Below, in pieces: positions 43,661-56,500 of a DNA stretch of 64,000 bases. Source of the DNA: Prosapia bicincta. Lineage: Eukaryota > Arthropoda > Insecta > Hemiptera > Cercopidae. How positions within the stretch are numbered: position 1 is the first letter of the stretch; each line of letters begins with the position of its first letter. The DNA is taken from the NCBI GenBank assembly GCA_036971475.1, contig JBAIZL010000008.1, forward strand, positions 35,759,240-35,823,239, written 5' to 3'. The notes under the pieces were generated by a model, which saw nothing but the letters and a program-made list of their open reading frames with translations, had not been told where the DNA came from and did no database searches. Position numbers and translations under genes: made by a program.

Positions 43661-44084
43661 TGGAATCCTAACCCCTGTTTTAAATACAGGTGGATTCAAA
43701 TTTGAACTAATTTTAAAATTGCTTCTACAAGATTTGCCAGTGGCATTCATCATAATGGTTATTTCACATCTCTATCTAGATTTAACAAATCTAACAATGT
43801 TTAAATCCATGCCCTCTACTCATACCCCTTATGACTGAATAATTATCTCGCACTTCAATTCTGGATACCAGTTTTACATTTATTTTTGAAGTAACTTCAC
43901 AGTCCCCACTACAATTAGTAAATAAGCATTCTTAGTGAATTCAATTCCTGAGGAGACTAATTTATAATAGACAGATAATAGATAACCCCTTCCTTAAATA
44001 CATACCTAATATCTATTCAATGGATAAATCATAAGCTTCCAATTTTGAGTATTTTAAAAAGTAGGTGAATAATAAATTTATATT
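43661..44084. other. Intronic sequence, nothing recognised
   Basis: No supported feature. Confidence 0.45.
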
Positions 44085-44345
44085 TGTTGATTCCATCTTC
44101 AACGTGAGCTACTAGTTTTCATTAAAACACTTGTAAATATTTACATACTAGCCTATAGTAGCACTTACTTATATATTTGTTGAGGACGGCCGTTTCGGGA
44201 GATGTGTCCCATTGTCAACTCAGACCATAACTCGGTCTTGAGTTACTGTCTGAGTTGACAATGGGATACATTTCCTGAAATGGCTGTCCTCAACAAATAT
44301 ATAAGTAAGTGCTACTATAGGCTAGTATGTAAATATTTGCAAGTG
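44085..44345. mobile_element. Hairpin family P, copy 4 (best preserved)
   Basis: GATTCCATCTTCAACGTGAG, CTACTAGTTTTCATTAAAAC, CTTGTAAATATTTACATACT, GCCTATAGTAGCACTTAC, GTTGAGGACGGCCGTTTCGG and GAGATGTGTCCCATTGTCAA lead to the centre. Nearly perfect inverted copies run out the other side to TTGCAAGTGTTTTAGT. The stem is about 120 bp with few mismatches. Confidence 0.85.
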
Positions 44346-44514
44346 TTTTAGTAATATTAAATTATCTCTTTTTGACTGTTATTAAATAATCATTAAAGTG
44401 AGAATGTTTTAAGGCAGTTAAATATGCTATGTAGATTTTAAATAATTTTAAAACAATGTTGTTTCCTTAATATTATTTGTTTTAATTTTCATCTTGAGTT
44501 ATTTTACAGTTATG

Positions 44515-45165
44515 CACTTGAATATATTACATGTTATCTATAGATGTAGCCAGGAGCGGATCTAGAAAAATATTTTGGGGAGGGCTGGTATGAGCGGAGG
44601 AAATTGACCCCCCCATGTGGAAAATATTTAGGAGATATAAAAGATATAATGTTAACTCTACGGGTCTTCTATCTCAGGGAAATAGTTATAGGTATGCTAT
44701 GTGATATTACAGATGCATTATTTAGCCCAATTTACCATATACATACAATATAAACCACCTATTTATTACATTGTGGGTGGTCATATTTATTAATGATTAC
44801 AGTATGGGATTATAGTGAATAATATGGGTTTGTAAACATATTCTACTAATTATTCAGTAGATTTAAATTGAGGACAAAAGCAGACATCGAAAATGGCATT
44901 TTAGTTTAAATTTATAGTGTTATTTTATACTTTAAAAATTTTCACTTTTCCATATTTTGGGAGGAGCTTGAGCCCCAAAGCCCCCCCCCCCCTAATCCGC
45001 CCCCGGTTGTAGCACTTACTTCTTGTATAAATGTTGTGTGTCTTGTCAAGTGGAATCTAAGACCGCCATGTTTCAAATTGACAATAGGACACATCTCTTG
45101 TAACGGCCATTCTCATTATACAAGAATTTAGTGTCACTATAGACAATTGATAACATATATTAATA
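44515..45165. mobile_element. Hairpin family P, copy 5, interrupted by a hAT MITE
   Basis: CACTTGAATATATTACATG and TCTATAGATGTAGC are followed, after the inserted hAT MITE, by GTTGTAGCACTTACTTC, TCTAAGACCGCCATGTTTC, GACAATAGGACACATCTC and TGTCACTATAGACAATTGA. This is the family P order with considerable divergence. Confidence 0.65.
44551..45005. mobile_element. hAT-type MITE, 455 bp
   Basis: The left end CAGGAGCGGATCTAG and right end CTAATCCGCCCCCG are inverted. The 8-bp flanks GATGTAGC (44543-44550) and GTTGTAGC (45006-45013) differ at one base, fitting a hAT target duplication. G-rich and C-rich runs lie just inside the ends. No transposase. Confidence 0.75.
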
Positions 45166-45553
45166 TAATATTTAATTAATTTTAGCAGGAAGTGTAAAAT
45201 AGTTTATAATAGTGCTTATTGAATCTATTCTATCTTATTATGGGCCCTGCTCATGAGTTGAGTAATGATTATGCTACCTTTAGCGGAGCTTTGTGTCCTT
45301 CCTTTAATCCAGCTATAATTCTATATTTCTATCAATCAGGTGACATCTTAATTCTTGGTTTTGTTATGAAGATAAATAATAATTGGTTCTTACAAATCTC
45401 TACAACTAATTATTTGTTATCTTTACAGCTTAAAACCTTAAGCATTAAAGAATTCTTTCAGAATTTGGTTTGAAGTCTCCTATTTTTAGATCTATTTTCA
45501 GTACTCTTTGCTTATTTGGAGAGAACGCTTTGTCCAAAGACCCTTTTATTTAG
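45166..45553. other. Left flank of the 90-bp array, unrecognised
   Basis: An 84-codon plus frame (45219-45473) shows no motif I recognise. I could not relate this flank to any transposon. Confidence 0.35.
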
Positions 45554-48500
45554 TTAATGACTGTCTTTCATTGCACCCAACTACTGCATACTGCTACTGA
45601 TTGCATTCTCCCAAATGACTCATCTTATCAGATGCTAGAGAGCTTAATGACTGTCTTTCATTGTACCCAACTACTGCATACTGCTACTGATTGCATTCTC
45701 CCAAATGACTCATCTTATCAGATGCTAGAGAGCTTAATGACTGTCTTTCATTGTACCCAACTACTGCATACTGCTACTGATTGCATTCTCCCAAATGACT
45801 CATCTTATCAGATGCTAGAGAGCTTAATGACTGTCTTTCATTGTACCCAACTACTGCATACTGCTACTGATTGCATTCTCCCAAATGACTCATCTTATCA
45901 GATGCTAGAGAGCTTAATGACTGTCTTTCATTGTACCCAACTACTGCATACTGCTACTGATTGCATTCTCCCAAATGACTCATCTTATCAGATGCTAGAG
46001 AGCTTAATGACTGTCTTTCATTGTACCCAACTACTGCATACTGCTACTGATTGCATTCTCCCAAATGACTCATCTTATCAGATGCTAGAGAGCTTAATGA
46101 CTGTCTTTCATTGTACCCAACTACTGCATACTGCTACTGATTGCATTCTCCCAAATGACTCATCTTATCAGATGCTAGAGAGCTTAATGACTATCTTTCA
46201 TTGTACCCAACTACTGCATACTGCTACTGATTGCATTCTCCCAAATGACTCATCTTATCAGATGCTAGAGAGCTTAATGACTGTCTTTCATTGTACCCAA
46301 CTACTGCATACTGCTACTGATTGCATTCTCCCAAATGACTCATCTTATCAGATGCTAGAGAGCTTAATGACTGTCTTTCATTGTACCCAACTACTGCATA
46401 CTGCTACTGATTGCATTCTCCCAAATGACTCATCTTATCAGATGCTAGAGAGCTTAATGACTGTCTTTCATTGTACCCAACTACTGCATACTGCTACTGA
46501 TTGCATTCTCCCAAATGACTCATCTTATCAGATGCTAGAGAGCTTAATGACTGTCTTTCATTGTACCCAACTACTGCATACTGCTACTGATTGCATTCTC
46601 CCAAATGACTCATCTTATCAGATGCTAGAGAGCTTAATGACTGTCTTTCATTGTACCCAACTACTGCATACTGCTACTGATTGCATTCTCCCAAATGACT
46701 CATCTTATCAGATGCTAGAGAGCTTAATGACTGTCTTTCATTGTACCCAACTACTGCATACTGCTACTGATTGCATTCTCCCAAATGACTCATCTTATCA
46801 GATGCTAGAGAGCTTAATGGCTGTCTTTCATTGTACCCAACTACTGCATACTGCTACTGATTGCATTCTCCCAAATGACTCATCTTATCAGATGCTAGAG
46901 AGCTTAATGACTGTCTTTCATTGTACCCAACTACTGCATACTGCTACTGATTGCATTCTCCCAAATGACTCATCTTATCAGATGCTAGAGAACTTAATGA
47001 CTGTCTTTCATTGTACCCAACTACTGCATACTGCTACTGATTGCATTCTCCCAAATGACTCATCTTATCAGATGCTAGAGAGCTTAATGACTGTCTTTCA
47101 TTGCACCCAACTACTGCATACTGCTACTGATTGCATTCTCCCAAATGACTCATCTTATCAGATGCTAGAGAGCTTAATGACTATCTTTCATTGCACCCAA
47201 CTACTGCATACTGCTACTGATTGCATTCTCCCAAATGACTCATCTTATCAGATGCTAGAGAGCTTAATGACTGTCTTTCATTGTACCCAACTACTGCATA
47301 CTGCTACTGATTGCATTCTCCCAAATGACTCATCTTATCAGATGCTAGAGAGCTTAATGACTATCTTTCATTGTACCCAACTACTGCATACTGCTACTGA
47401 TTGCATTCTCCCAAATGACTCATCTTATCAGATGCTAGAGAGCTTAATGACTGTCTTTCATTGTACCCAACTACTGCATACTGCTACTGATTGCATTCTC
47501 CCAAATGACTCATCTTATCAGATGCTAGAGAGCTTAATGACTATCTTTCATTGTACCCAACTACTGCATACTGCTACTGATTGCATTCTCCCAAATGACT
47601 CATCTTATCAGATGCTAGAGAGCTTAATGACTGTCTTTCATTGTACCCAACTACTGCATACTGCTACTGATTGCATTTTCCCAAATGACTCATCTTATCA
47701 GATGCTAGAGAGCTTAATGACTATCTTTCATTGTACCCAACTACTGCATACTGCTACTGATTGCATTCTCCCAAATGACTCATCTTATCAGATGCTAGAG
47801 AACTTAATGACTGTCTTTCATTGTACCCAACTACTGCATACTGCTACTGATTGCATTCTCCCAAATGACTCATCTTATCAGATGCTAGAGAGCTTAATGA
47901 CTGTCTTTCATTGTACCCAACTACTGCATACTGCTACTGATTGCATTCTCCCAAATGACTCATCTTATCAGATGCTAGAGAGCTTAATGACTGTCTTTCA
48001 TTGTACCCAACTACTGCATACTGCTACTGATTGCATTCTCCCAAACGACTCATCTTATCAGATGCTAGAGAGCTTAATGACTATCTTTCATTGTACCCAA
48101 CTACTGCATACTGCTACTGATTGCATTCTCCCAAATGACTCATCTTATCAGATGCTAGAGAGCTTAATGACTGTCTTTCATTGCACCCAACTACTGCATA
48201 CTGCTACTGATTGCATTCTCCCAAATGACTCATCTTATCAGATGCTAGAGAGCTTAATGACTGTCTTTCATTGTACCCAACTACTGCATACTGCTACTGA
48301 TTGCATTCTCCCAAATGACTCATCTTATCAGATGCTAGAGAACTTAATGACTGTCTTTCATTGTACCCAACTACTGCATACTGCTACTGATTGCATTCTC
48401 CCAAATGACTCATCTTATCAGATGCTAGAGAGCTTAATGACTGTCTTTCATTGCACCCAACTACTGCATACTGCTACTGATTGCATTCTCCCAAATGACT

Positions 48501-51500
48501 CATCTTATCAGATGCTAGAGAGCTTAATGACTATCTTTCATTGCACCCAACTACTGCATACTGCTACTGATTGCATTCTCCCAAATGACTCATCTTATCA
48601 GATGCTAGAGAGCTTAATGACTGTCTTTCATTGTACCCAACTACTGCATACTGCTACTGATTGCATTCTCCCAAATGACTCATCTTATCAGATGCTAGAG
48701 AGCTTAATGACTGTCTTTCATTGTACCCAACTACTGCATACTGCTACTGATTGCATTCTCCCAAATGACTCATCTTATCAGATGCTAGAGAGCTTAATGA
48801 CTGTCTTTCATTGTACCCAACTACTGCATACTGCTACTGATTGCATTCTCCCAAATGACTCATCTTATCAGATGCTAGAGAGCTTAATGACTATCTTTCA
48901 TTGTACCCAACTACTGCATACTGCTACTGATTGCATTCTCCCAAATGACTCATCTTATCAGATGCTAGAGAGCTTAATGACTGTCTTTCATTGTACCCAA
49001 CTACTGCATACTGCTACTGATTGCATTCTCCCAAATGACTCATCTTATCAGATGCTAGAGAGCTTAATGACTGTCTTTCATTGTACCCAACTACTGCATA
49101 CTGCTACTGATTGCATTCTCCCAAATGACTCATCTTATCAGATGCTAGAGAGCTTAATGACTGTCTTTCATTGTACCCAACTACTGCATACTGCTACTGA
49201 TTGCATTCTCCCAAATGACTCATCTTATCAGATGCTAGAGAGCTTAATGACTGTCTTTCATTGTACCCAACTACTGCATACTGCTACTGATTGCATTCTC
49301 CCAAATGACTCATCTTATCAGATGCTAGAGAGCTTAATGACTGTCTTTCATTGTACCCAACTACTGCATACTGCTACTGATTGCATTCTCCCAAATGACT
49401 CATCTTATCAGATGCTAGAGAGCTTAATGACTGTCTTTCATTGTACCCAACTACTGCATACTGCTACTGATTGCATTCTCCCAAATGACTCATCTTATCA
49501 GATGCTAGAGAGCTTAATGGCTGTCTTTCATTGTACCCAACTACTGCATACTGCTACTGATTGCATTCTCCCAAATGACTCATCTTATCAGATGCTAGAG
49601 AGCTTAATGACTGTCTTTCATTGTACCCAACTACTGCATACTGCTACTGATTGCATTCTCCCAAATGACTCATCTTATCAGATGCTAGAGAACTTAATGA
49701 CTGTCTTTCATTGTACCCAACTACTGCATACTGCTACTGATTGCATTCTCCCAAATGACTCATCTTATCAGATGCTAGAGAGCTTAATGACTGTCTTTCA
49801 TTGCACCCAACTACTGCATACTGCTACTGATTGCATTCTCCCAAATGACTCATCTTATCAGATGCTAGAGAGCTTAATGACTATCTTTCATTGCACCCAA
49901 CTACTGCATACTGCTACTGATTGCATTCTCCCAAATGACTCATCTTATCAGATGCTAGAGAGCTTAATGACTGTCTTTCATTGTACCCAACTACTGCATA
50001 CTGCTACTGATTGCATTCTCCCAAATGACTCATCTTATCAGATGCTAGAGAGCTTAATGACTATCTTTCATTGTACCCAACTACTGCATACTGCTACTGA
50101 TTGCATTCTCCCAAATGACTCATCTTATCAGATGCTAGAGAGCTTAATGACTGTCTTTCATTGTACCCAACTACTGCATACTGCTACTGATTGCATTCTC
50201 CCAAATGACTCATCTTATCAGATGCTAGAGAGCTTAATGACTATCTTTCATTGTACCCAACTACTGCATACTGCTACTGATTGCATTCTCCCAAATGACT
50301 CATCTTATCAGATGCTAGAGAGCTTAATGACTGTCTTTCATTGTACCCAACTACTGCATACTGCTACTGATTGCATTTTCCCAAATGACTCATCTTATCA
50401 GATGCTAGAGAGCTTAATGACTATCTTTCATTGTACCCAACTACTGCATACTGCTACTGATTGCATTCTCCCAAATGACTCATCTTATCAGATGCTAGAG
50501 AACTTAATGACTGTCTTTCATTGTACCCAACTACTGCATACTGCTACTGATTGCATTCTCCCAAATGACTCATCTTATCAGATGCTAGAGAGCTTAATGA
50601 CTGTCTTTCATTGTACCCAACTACTGCATACTGCTACTGATTGCATTCTCCCAAATGACTCATCTTATCAGATGCTAGAGAGCTTAATGACTGTCTTTCA
50701 TTGTACCCAACTACTGCATACTGCTACTGATTGCATTCTCCCAAACGACTCATCTTATCAGATGCTAGAGAGCTTAATGACTATCTTTCATTGTACCCAA
50801 CTACTGCATACTGCTACTGATTGCATTCTCCCAAATGACTCATCTTATCAGATGCTAGAGAGCTTAATGACTGTCTTTCATTGCACCCAACTACTGCATA
50901 CTGCTACTGATTGCATTCTCCCAAATGACTCATCTTATCAGATGCTAGAGAGCTTAATGACTGTCTTTCATTGTACCCAACTACTGCATACTGCTACTGA
51001 TTGCATTCTCCCAAATGACTCATCTTATCAGATGCTAGAGAACTTAATGACTGTCTTTCATTGTACCCAACTACTGCATACTGCTACTGATTGCATTCTC
51101 CCAAATGACTCATCTTATCAGATGCTAGAGAGCTTAATGACTGTCTTTCATTGCACCCAACTACTGCATACTGCTACTGATTGCATTCTCCCAAATGACT
51201 CATCTTATCAGATGCTAGAGAGCTTAATGACTATCTTTCATTGCACCCAACTACTGCATACTGCTACTGATTGCATTCTCCCAAATGACTCATCTTATCA
51301 GATGCTAGAGAGCTTAATGACTGTCTTTCATTGTACCCAACTACTGCATACTGCTACTGATTGCATTCTCCCAAATGACTCATCTTATCAGATGCTAGAG
51401 AGCTTAATGACTATCTTTCATTGTACCCAACTACTGCATACTGCTACTGATTGCATTCTCCCAAATGACTCATCTTATCAGATGCTAGAGAGCTTAATGA

Positions 51501-51861
51501 CTGTCTTTCATTGTACCCAACTACTGCATACTGCTACTGATTGCATTCTCCCAAATGACTCATCTTATCAGATGCTAGAGAGCTTAATGACTATCTTTCA
51601 TTGTACCCAACTACTGCATACTGCTACTGATTGCATTCTCCCAAATGACTCATCTTATCAGATGCTAGAGAGCTTAATGACTGTCTTTCATTGTACCCAA
51701 CTACTGCATACTGCTACTGATTGCATTCTCCCAAATGACTCATCTTATCAGATGCTAGAGAGCTTAATGACTGTCTTTCATTGTACCCAACTACTGCATA
51801 CTGCTACTGACTGCATTCTCCCAAATGACTCATCTTATCAGATGCTAGAGAACTTAATGAC
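45554..51861. repeat. 90-bp tandem array, about 70 copies, with a 2.7-kb higher-order repeat
   Basis: The unit begins TTAATGACTGTCTTTCATTG and ends CAGATGCTAGAGAGC. Units are more than 95% identical. Rare marker variants recur exactly 2,700 bp apart: GGCTGTC at 46819/49519, CATTTTCCC near 47665/50365, CCAAACGACT near 48042/50742. A block of 30 units was therefore duplicated in tandem (about 45.86-48.56 and 48.56-51.3 kb). All differences I see are transitions. Because 90 is a multiple of three and one frame lacks stops, it stays open for 2136 codons (45557-51967, repeat MTVFHCTQLLHTATDCILPN...), but there are no other gene features. It lies in the intron region upstream of the 43204 exon. Confidence 0.97.
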
Positions 51862-52059
51862 TTACCAATTAAACAATCACTGCTTCCTTTTCATGCAACG
51901 TCATCTCAAACGCTTAAGAAATATTGACAGTAATTTAATTTACAAAAATTATATTTTTGAACAGTGAAAAATTAAACCAAAATATTTAAACCATAATCAA
52001 AGTCAAATTTCCTGTGGTTAAACGAATTATAACAGTTGCTTGATGTAATCATCTTGAAT

Positions 52060-52212
52060 TCACTGATTAAACTAATTTTAAAAATACTTAACTAAGTGTT
52101 AAGTACCTAGCTTGGTAGAGGGTTAGCTTCATAAAAAAAACGAATACTTTGAAACGCGTCAGCAAGTAAGCAATTACGTATTCACTTAGTTAAGTATTTT
52201 TAAAATTAGTAG
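52060..52212. mobile_element. Small palindromic MITE, hairpin family Q, copy 2
   Basis: The left arm ATTTTAAAAATACTTAACTA and right arm TAGTTAAGTATTTTTAAAAT are inverted. AATTCACTGATTAAA just outside and CAGCAAGTAAGC inside also match the copy at 11956-12120. Confidence 0.7.
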
Positions 52213-53639
52213 AATTATAACAGTGTTTGGTGCTACTGGTGATACATTTGTAAATGAAGAATTACTTCTCACTTACTCAGACAATGTATTCCATATGGAC
52301 AAGGCAGTGCACAAAAGTATTTGATTTCCTTCCAAAAAAATCAAGTCCCAAACACGAAGAACTGTTTCTTGGGGCAGGCAGTTACAGAACAATGTGAGAA
52401 ACCACTGCATAGTGAAGACGTTTGTCAGAGGAGGTTCATAACTTGTACCTGTTTGGAAAAAAACAAACTATTGATAAAGGGTAATGTGTATATATTAAAA
52501 GATAATTAAAAAGCCTTACATATAATTAGAAATATTTGATGAAAAAGAAGGTTATCTTTTTCTGAAAAGCATTTATTTCATCTCTGTTTTATTACACACC
52601 TGATTAAAAACGCTTTGTTTATTCTGTTACATCACAGATGGGCAATAATTAAATCTGATTATGTTTTTCACTAAAGCTTTCAGCATTCTAATATATCTGG
52701 TAGGTCTAGATGTTAGGTTTGTTACACATGTACTCAGAAGGTTAGAACTTGTTAATGCTTGTGCAGTAGCACAGCTAAAAATCCTTCTTGGGGGAGGAGG
52801 TTTGTACTAACATTCTTTTAGACTGGGAGCTAATACATTGTGTGGAGCAATATACATTAAACAAAAACTTTTTAAAATGAAATGCCATATTATCATTCAA
52901 AATCTTAAAACTATAAAACCAAAAAATGGATTAAACAATTTTTTTTAAAATTTAAATAAATTCCAAACTTAAAGTATACCCAATGGACAATAAATTGAAG
53001 TACAAGTTGATACAGTAGAATTCAATCTGAACCAATTGGGACCAGACCCCATTCAGATAATTTAATTTTTTTTAAAACAGTGGTCAATTTTAAATAATTA
53101 CTGTATGTATGCTGCTAATGGGAGAAAAACTATACTTTTTTTGTTCTATATTTTTTACATAGCTTTTCACAAAGAATCAGACCTTGAAGTGGGTTTCCCA
53201 TAGAACATTGTTGCAAAGACCACTTGAGAACGGCAAGTTCTAATTCTTTGTGTTTTACTGCCTTCACTGATTTTATTGAAGAACTTTCATTTTAATTTTC
53301 AAGCACTGGCACGAAGTTTAAAATTGTAGGTTTGCTCATTTAAAAAAAAAACAATTTTTTTTTTTTTTTTAGAAGCAACGGTGAATGACAAAACATATTC
53401 ACAAAAGATTTACCAAGGCGAAAGAGTACCAAGGCTGTCCAACTGGTGACGAATGTCAACCAACTATAGCAAACTGCACTGAGACAGTGACTCAGGACCC
53501 AAATAATATTTCCTAAAGAAATAAGAAGTTCTTTAGATTTTCATTTCACAATTCTAAAATTTTAATTTTAGAAACATCAAATCTATAAAACGTCTTTAAG
53601 TGTTCATTAACAACTTCATCCTTAGTTGAGGTGATTTTT
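52213..53639. other. No gene recognised
   Basis: AT-rich with small frames only. Near 53020 the sequence CAGTAGAATTCAATCTGAAC resembles a decayed pogo-type MITE end, but no partner was found. A poly(A)/poly(T) pair lies near 53341-53370. Confidence 0.4.
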
Positions 53640-54056
53640 CTCGTGGAGATATAAACTCATTTTTCTCGTGGGGATATAAACTCATTTTTCTCGTGGAGAT
53701 ATAAACTCATTTTTCTCGTGGGGATATAAACTCATTTTTCTCGTGGAGATATAAACTCATTTTTCTCGTGGGGATATAAACTCATTTTTCTCGTGGAGAT
53801 ATAAACTCATTTTTCTCGTGGGGATATAAACTCATTTTTCTCGTGGAGATATAAACTCATTTTTCTCGTGGGGATATAAACTCATTTTTCTCGTGGAGAT
53901 ATAAACTCATTTTTCTCGTGGGGATATAAACTCATTTTTCTCGTGGGGATATAAACTCATTTTTCTCGTGGAGATATAAACTCATTTTTCTCGTGGGGAT
54001 ATAAACTCATTTTTCTCGTGGAGATATAAACTCATTTTTCTCGTGGAGATATAAAC
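53640..54056. repeat. 25-bp minisatellite with alternating variants, about 17 copies
   Basis: The unit is TCGTGGAGATATAAACTCAT plus TTTTC. Units with GTGGAG and GTGGGG alternate almost perfectly, so the amplified unit was probably the 50-bp pair. The alternation breaks once near 53935 and at the right end. Confidence 0.95.
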
Positions 54057-54584
54057 CATAGGTAGTCACTGTAAGTTTTAGTTTTAGTTTTGAAATACGA
54101 GGCTAATGCCAAACAGATTGAAGCTTTTCCATTGACATCGTATGCAGACTTACAATTAATTAAATTCACCTTCTTGTGATTTTAATTGAGAGTAATATTT
54201 TGTTCAGATTCTTTCAGTGTTTCTACAGAGTGCTTCTATTTATTCCTGTTATGAGTGATTCCACCATATGCATTATCTATCTAACTAAGAGCTCTATATA
54301 CTGTCAACTCCTTTTAAATGAAAATTATTTTGAAGTCACAATTTTTTAATTTCTTTGCAAGAGTTTGAAATTGTTAAAACTGGTCAATTTTATTTTAAGT
54401 GTTAAAGCAATTATTGGAAGCTATATTATTATAGTGGAGTAAATTTATCATTAAAAGACCATTGCTGTTTCTTCGGCTTTGTTTATTGTTATATATTACT
54501 TACATATTCTTAGTGTCATGATCGAGTAATATTTTTACTCTTGAATTTTGTTGCATTATGTTTGGTGAAACTTGATTAACCACT
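54057..54584. other. No feature recognised
   Basis: AT-rich sequence without supported structure. Confidence 0.45.
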
Positions 54585-54705
54585 TTTACATTAGTTTATG
54601 ACTATCCGAAACTTATTTTATAAATTTTTAAAAATGTCACAGTAAGTTTTTACAAATTTACAAAATAAAGTTCAGATAGTCATAAACTAATGCAAAAGTA
54701 ATTAT
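54585..54705. mobile_element. Collapsed Penelope-like terminal hairpin (family A)
   Basis: TAGTTTATGACTATCCGAA and TCACAGTAAGTTTTTACAAA, CAGATAGTCATAAACTA form an inverted pair of family A ends with the interior lost. Confidence 0.65.
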
Positions 54706-55480
54706 TATTTTTAATAAAATAAAATATTCATCCCTTAAACAATCTTTCAATGCAATTCTCTAAAGCCAACTACAAGGAGCCTCTAGTGGTGTGTAAAATC
54801 TAGCGCCAAGACTATATCTGGTATATTCAGATGCCAATGTATGAAGGTGGTATTTTAGAAGCTTCACGCATCTGCAACCTAATAAATAAATATGCTCAAA
54901 ATAATTTTAATAATAATTATTATAATATATCTTGGAATAGCTTCTGCATTTTATAGCTACATAGTAAAGAAAGATTTAGCTGATTCAATATGTTCCAATG
55001 CTTTTAGGCACACAAAGAAATTTTGTCATCATCAAAATCTAGATCATAAATTTCACATTTATGTGAATACCATTATACTTTGAACCCATTAATAGGCTTA
55101 TCTTGCATGGTTTTCATTCCATTCTTTACAATTTTACGAGTTTATACCGGTCAAGGCTATAAAATTGTTAGAGTTAATAACATGATTACTGGATATTCAT
55201 TATTGTTTTTCTATTCAATACATATTTTATCATTTTTTGTAACGTAATTAAAGTTCTTGTAACCATAGTCTCCTATTTTACTTCATTTTTTTTATTTGAT
55301 ACAACATCTTCCACTAGCGTTTTTGCAGTATTTTTACTTATAGCCTACATTACTCTTCATCACTTACCTATTGGTTTTGAATTATTTATTTATGTATTCT
55401 TATTTTAATTTTATTCAGTTACAATTTATCCTATTCGTTTTATTCTAGTCACATTTTTAATTCTTGAATTTTGTCCATTA
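54706..55480. other. No feature recognised
   Basis: AT-rich. The frame at 54892-55083 starts with a run of Ile and has no recognisable motif. Confidence 0.4.
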
Positions 55481-55633
55481 CGTTCGGTGAGTCTTAATTA
55501 ATCACTTAAACAATAGTTTTTTACTATCCGAACTTTAAATTTTGTAAATTTGTTAAAACTTACTGAAACAGAATGTTTTTGACCTCTATGTGGCGATCTT
55601 CATCAGTGTCTTATGCTTGGAGATGTCGGGTCG

Positions 55634-55866
55634 AGCGGTGACAGTTATAAAGGCAGGTTTTCGATAGTATCAAAGTGTATGTGTGATTTGTATTGTGTTT
55701 TTTCGTTTAATATGTTTGTACTTTGTGTTTTTGTGTGTCTGTAAATTTCATATTGTTCTAGTGTGTTGAGATGTGGTCTTTTTTTGTTGATGTGTAGGAT
55801 TTCTAGGTTATGGTAAATGTATGTGTATTTGTGTCCTGTTTCTTTCATGTGATTATAAAATGCTGA
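55634..55866 (-). pseudogene. Penelope-like element, C-terminal codons (family A)
   Basis: The minus frame MKETGHKYTYIYHNLEILHI, then LNTLEQYEIYRHTKTQSTNI and DTIENLPL, ends at a premature stop (55645). The domain's N-terminal half (KLNCDKCNKFYIGQTG on the minus strand) is at 56513-56600 beyond the insertion. It gives the reference sequence for the altered LEQYEIYR segment at 14150. Confidence 0.8.
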
Positions 55867-56500
55867 GTTTTTTCAACCACAGGGGACTACTCCCTTCGCA
55901 TTGCTGAAATTAGAAAATTTGCTAACAACCTGAAGAACATGGGAAAGGACATAACTCTTCAATAGGTACCCGCGCATTATGGAATACCAGGAATCGAGAG
56001 GGCCGACAAAACAGCTAAAGCGGCATCCCATACATACCCAACATTTAAAGCTAAGTATCCACTCATGTATTGTAAAAGCTAGGCAAATAAATACTTTCAT
56101 AAATGTTGGACTGAATCTTGGAAAGAGGTTGTCATCTTTTTCAATTTCTGCTTGAACCGTTGAGTGAGGACAAATTCAGGGAAGCTTCACGTCCGATTGC
56201 AGCTTTTGCAGCTTGAGCACGATTCGGCACATCTAGTGACGGAGGAATATTTATTTAGATTTGGTCTTTCGAATTCTCCAATCTGTGCACTTTGTGAGGG
56301 TGAAGATGAAAGTGTAAAGCACATTTTGTTTGACTGCACGTACCCCATACCAATGAGGGACTTTCTGAGAGCCGAAGTGGAAACATGGAAAGATATTCTC
56401 ATAAACAAGAAGCATTGGGGGCTGTCAAGGATAATATGCCGTAGACTTCGGGCTATCAGCTACTCTTGAAGCTAGATACCTGTGCAAAGAAGTCAAAGTC
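55867..56500 (+). pseudogene. 5'-truncated LINE: RNase H end and Cys-His tail
   Basis: From 55890 the frame reads SLRIAEIRKFANNLKNMGKD, ITLQ, then a stop where Trp is expected, then VPAHYGIPGIERADKTAKAA, the final RNase H motif. After two stops and a shift it continues as LITEEYLF-type sequence with CALCEGEDESVKHILFDC (56280-56338) and ends ICRRLRAISYS at 56467. It is the 3' 0.63 kb of an I/R1-type LINE. No poly(A) is visible at the 3' end, but the 12-bp target duplication supports insertion by retrotransposition. Confidence 0.85.

Noticed and set aside
45557..51967. A 2136-residue repetitive protein as a real gene
   Set aside because: The frame is explained by a 90-bp unit without a stop. 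There is no promoter, splice or domain evidence, and variants show no preference for silent changes.
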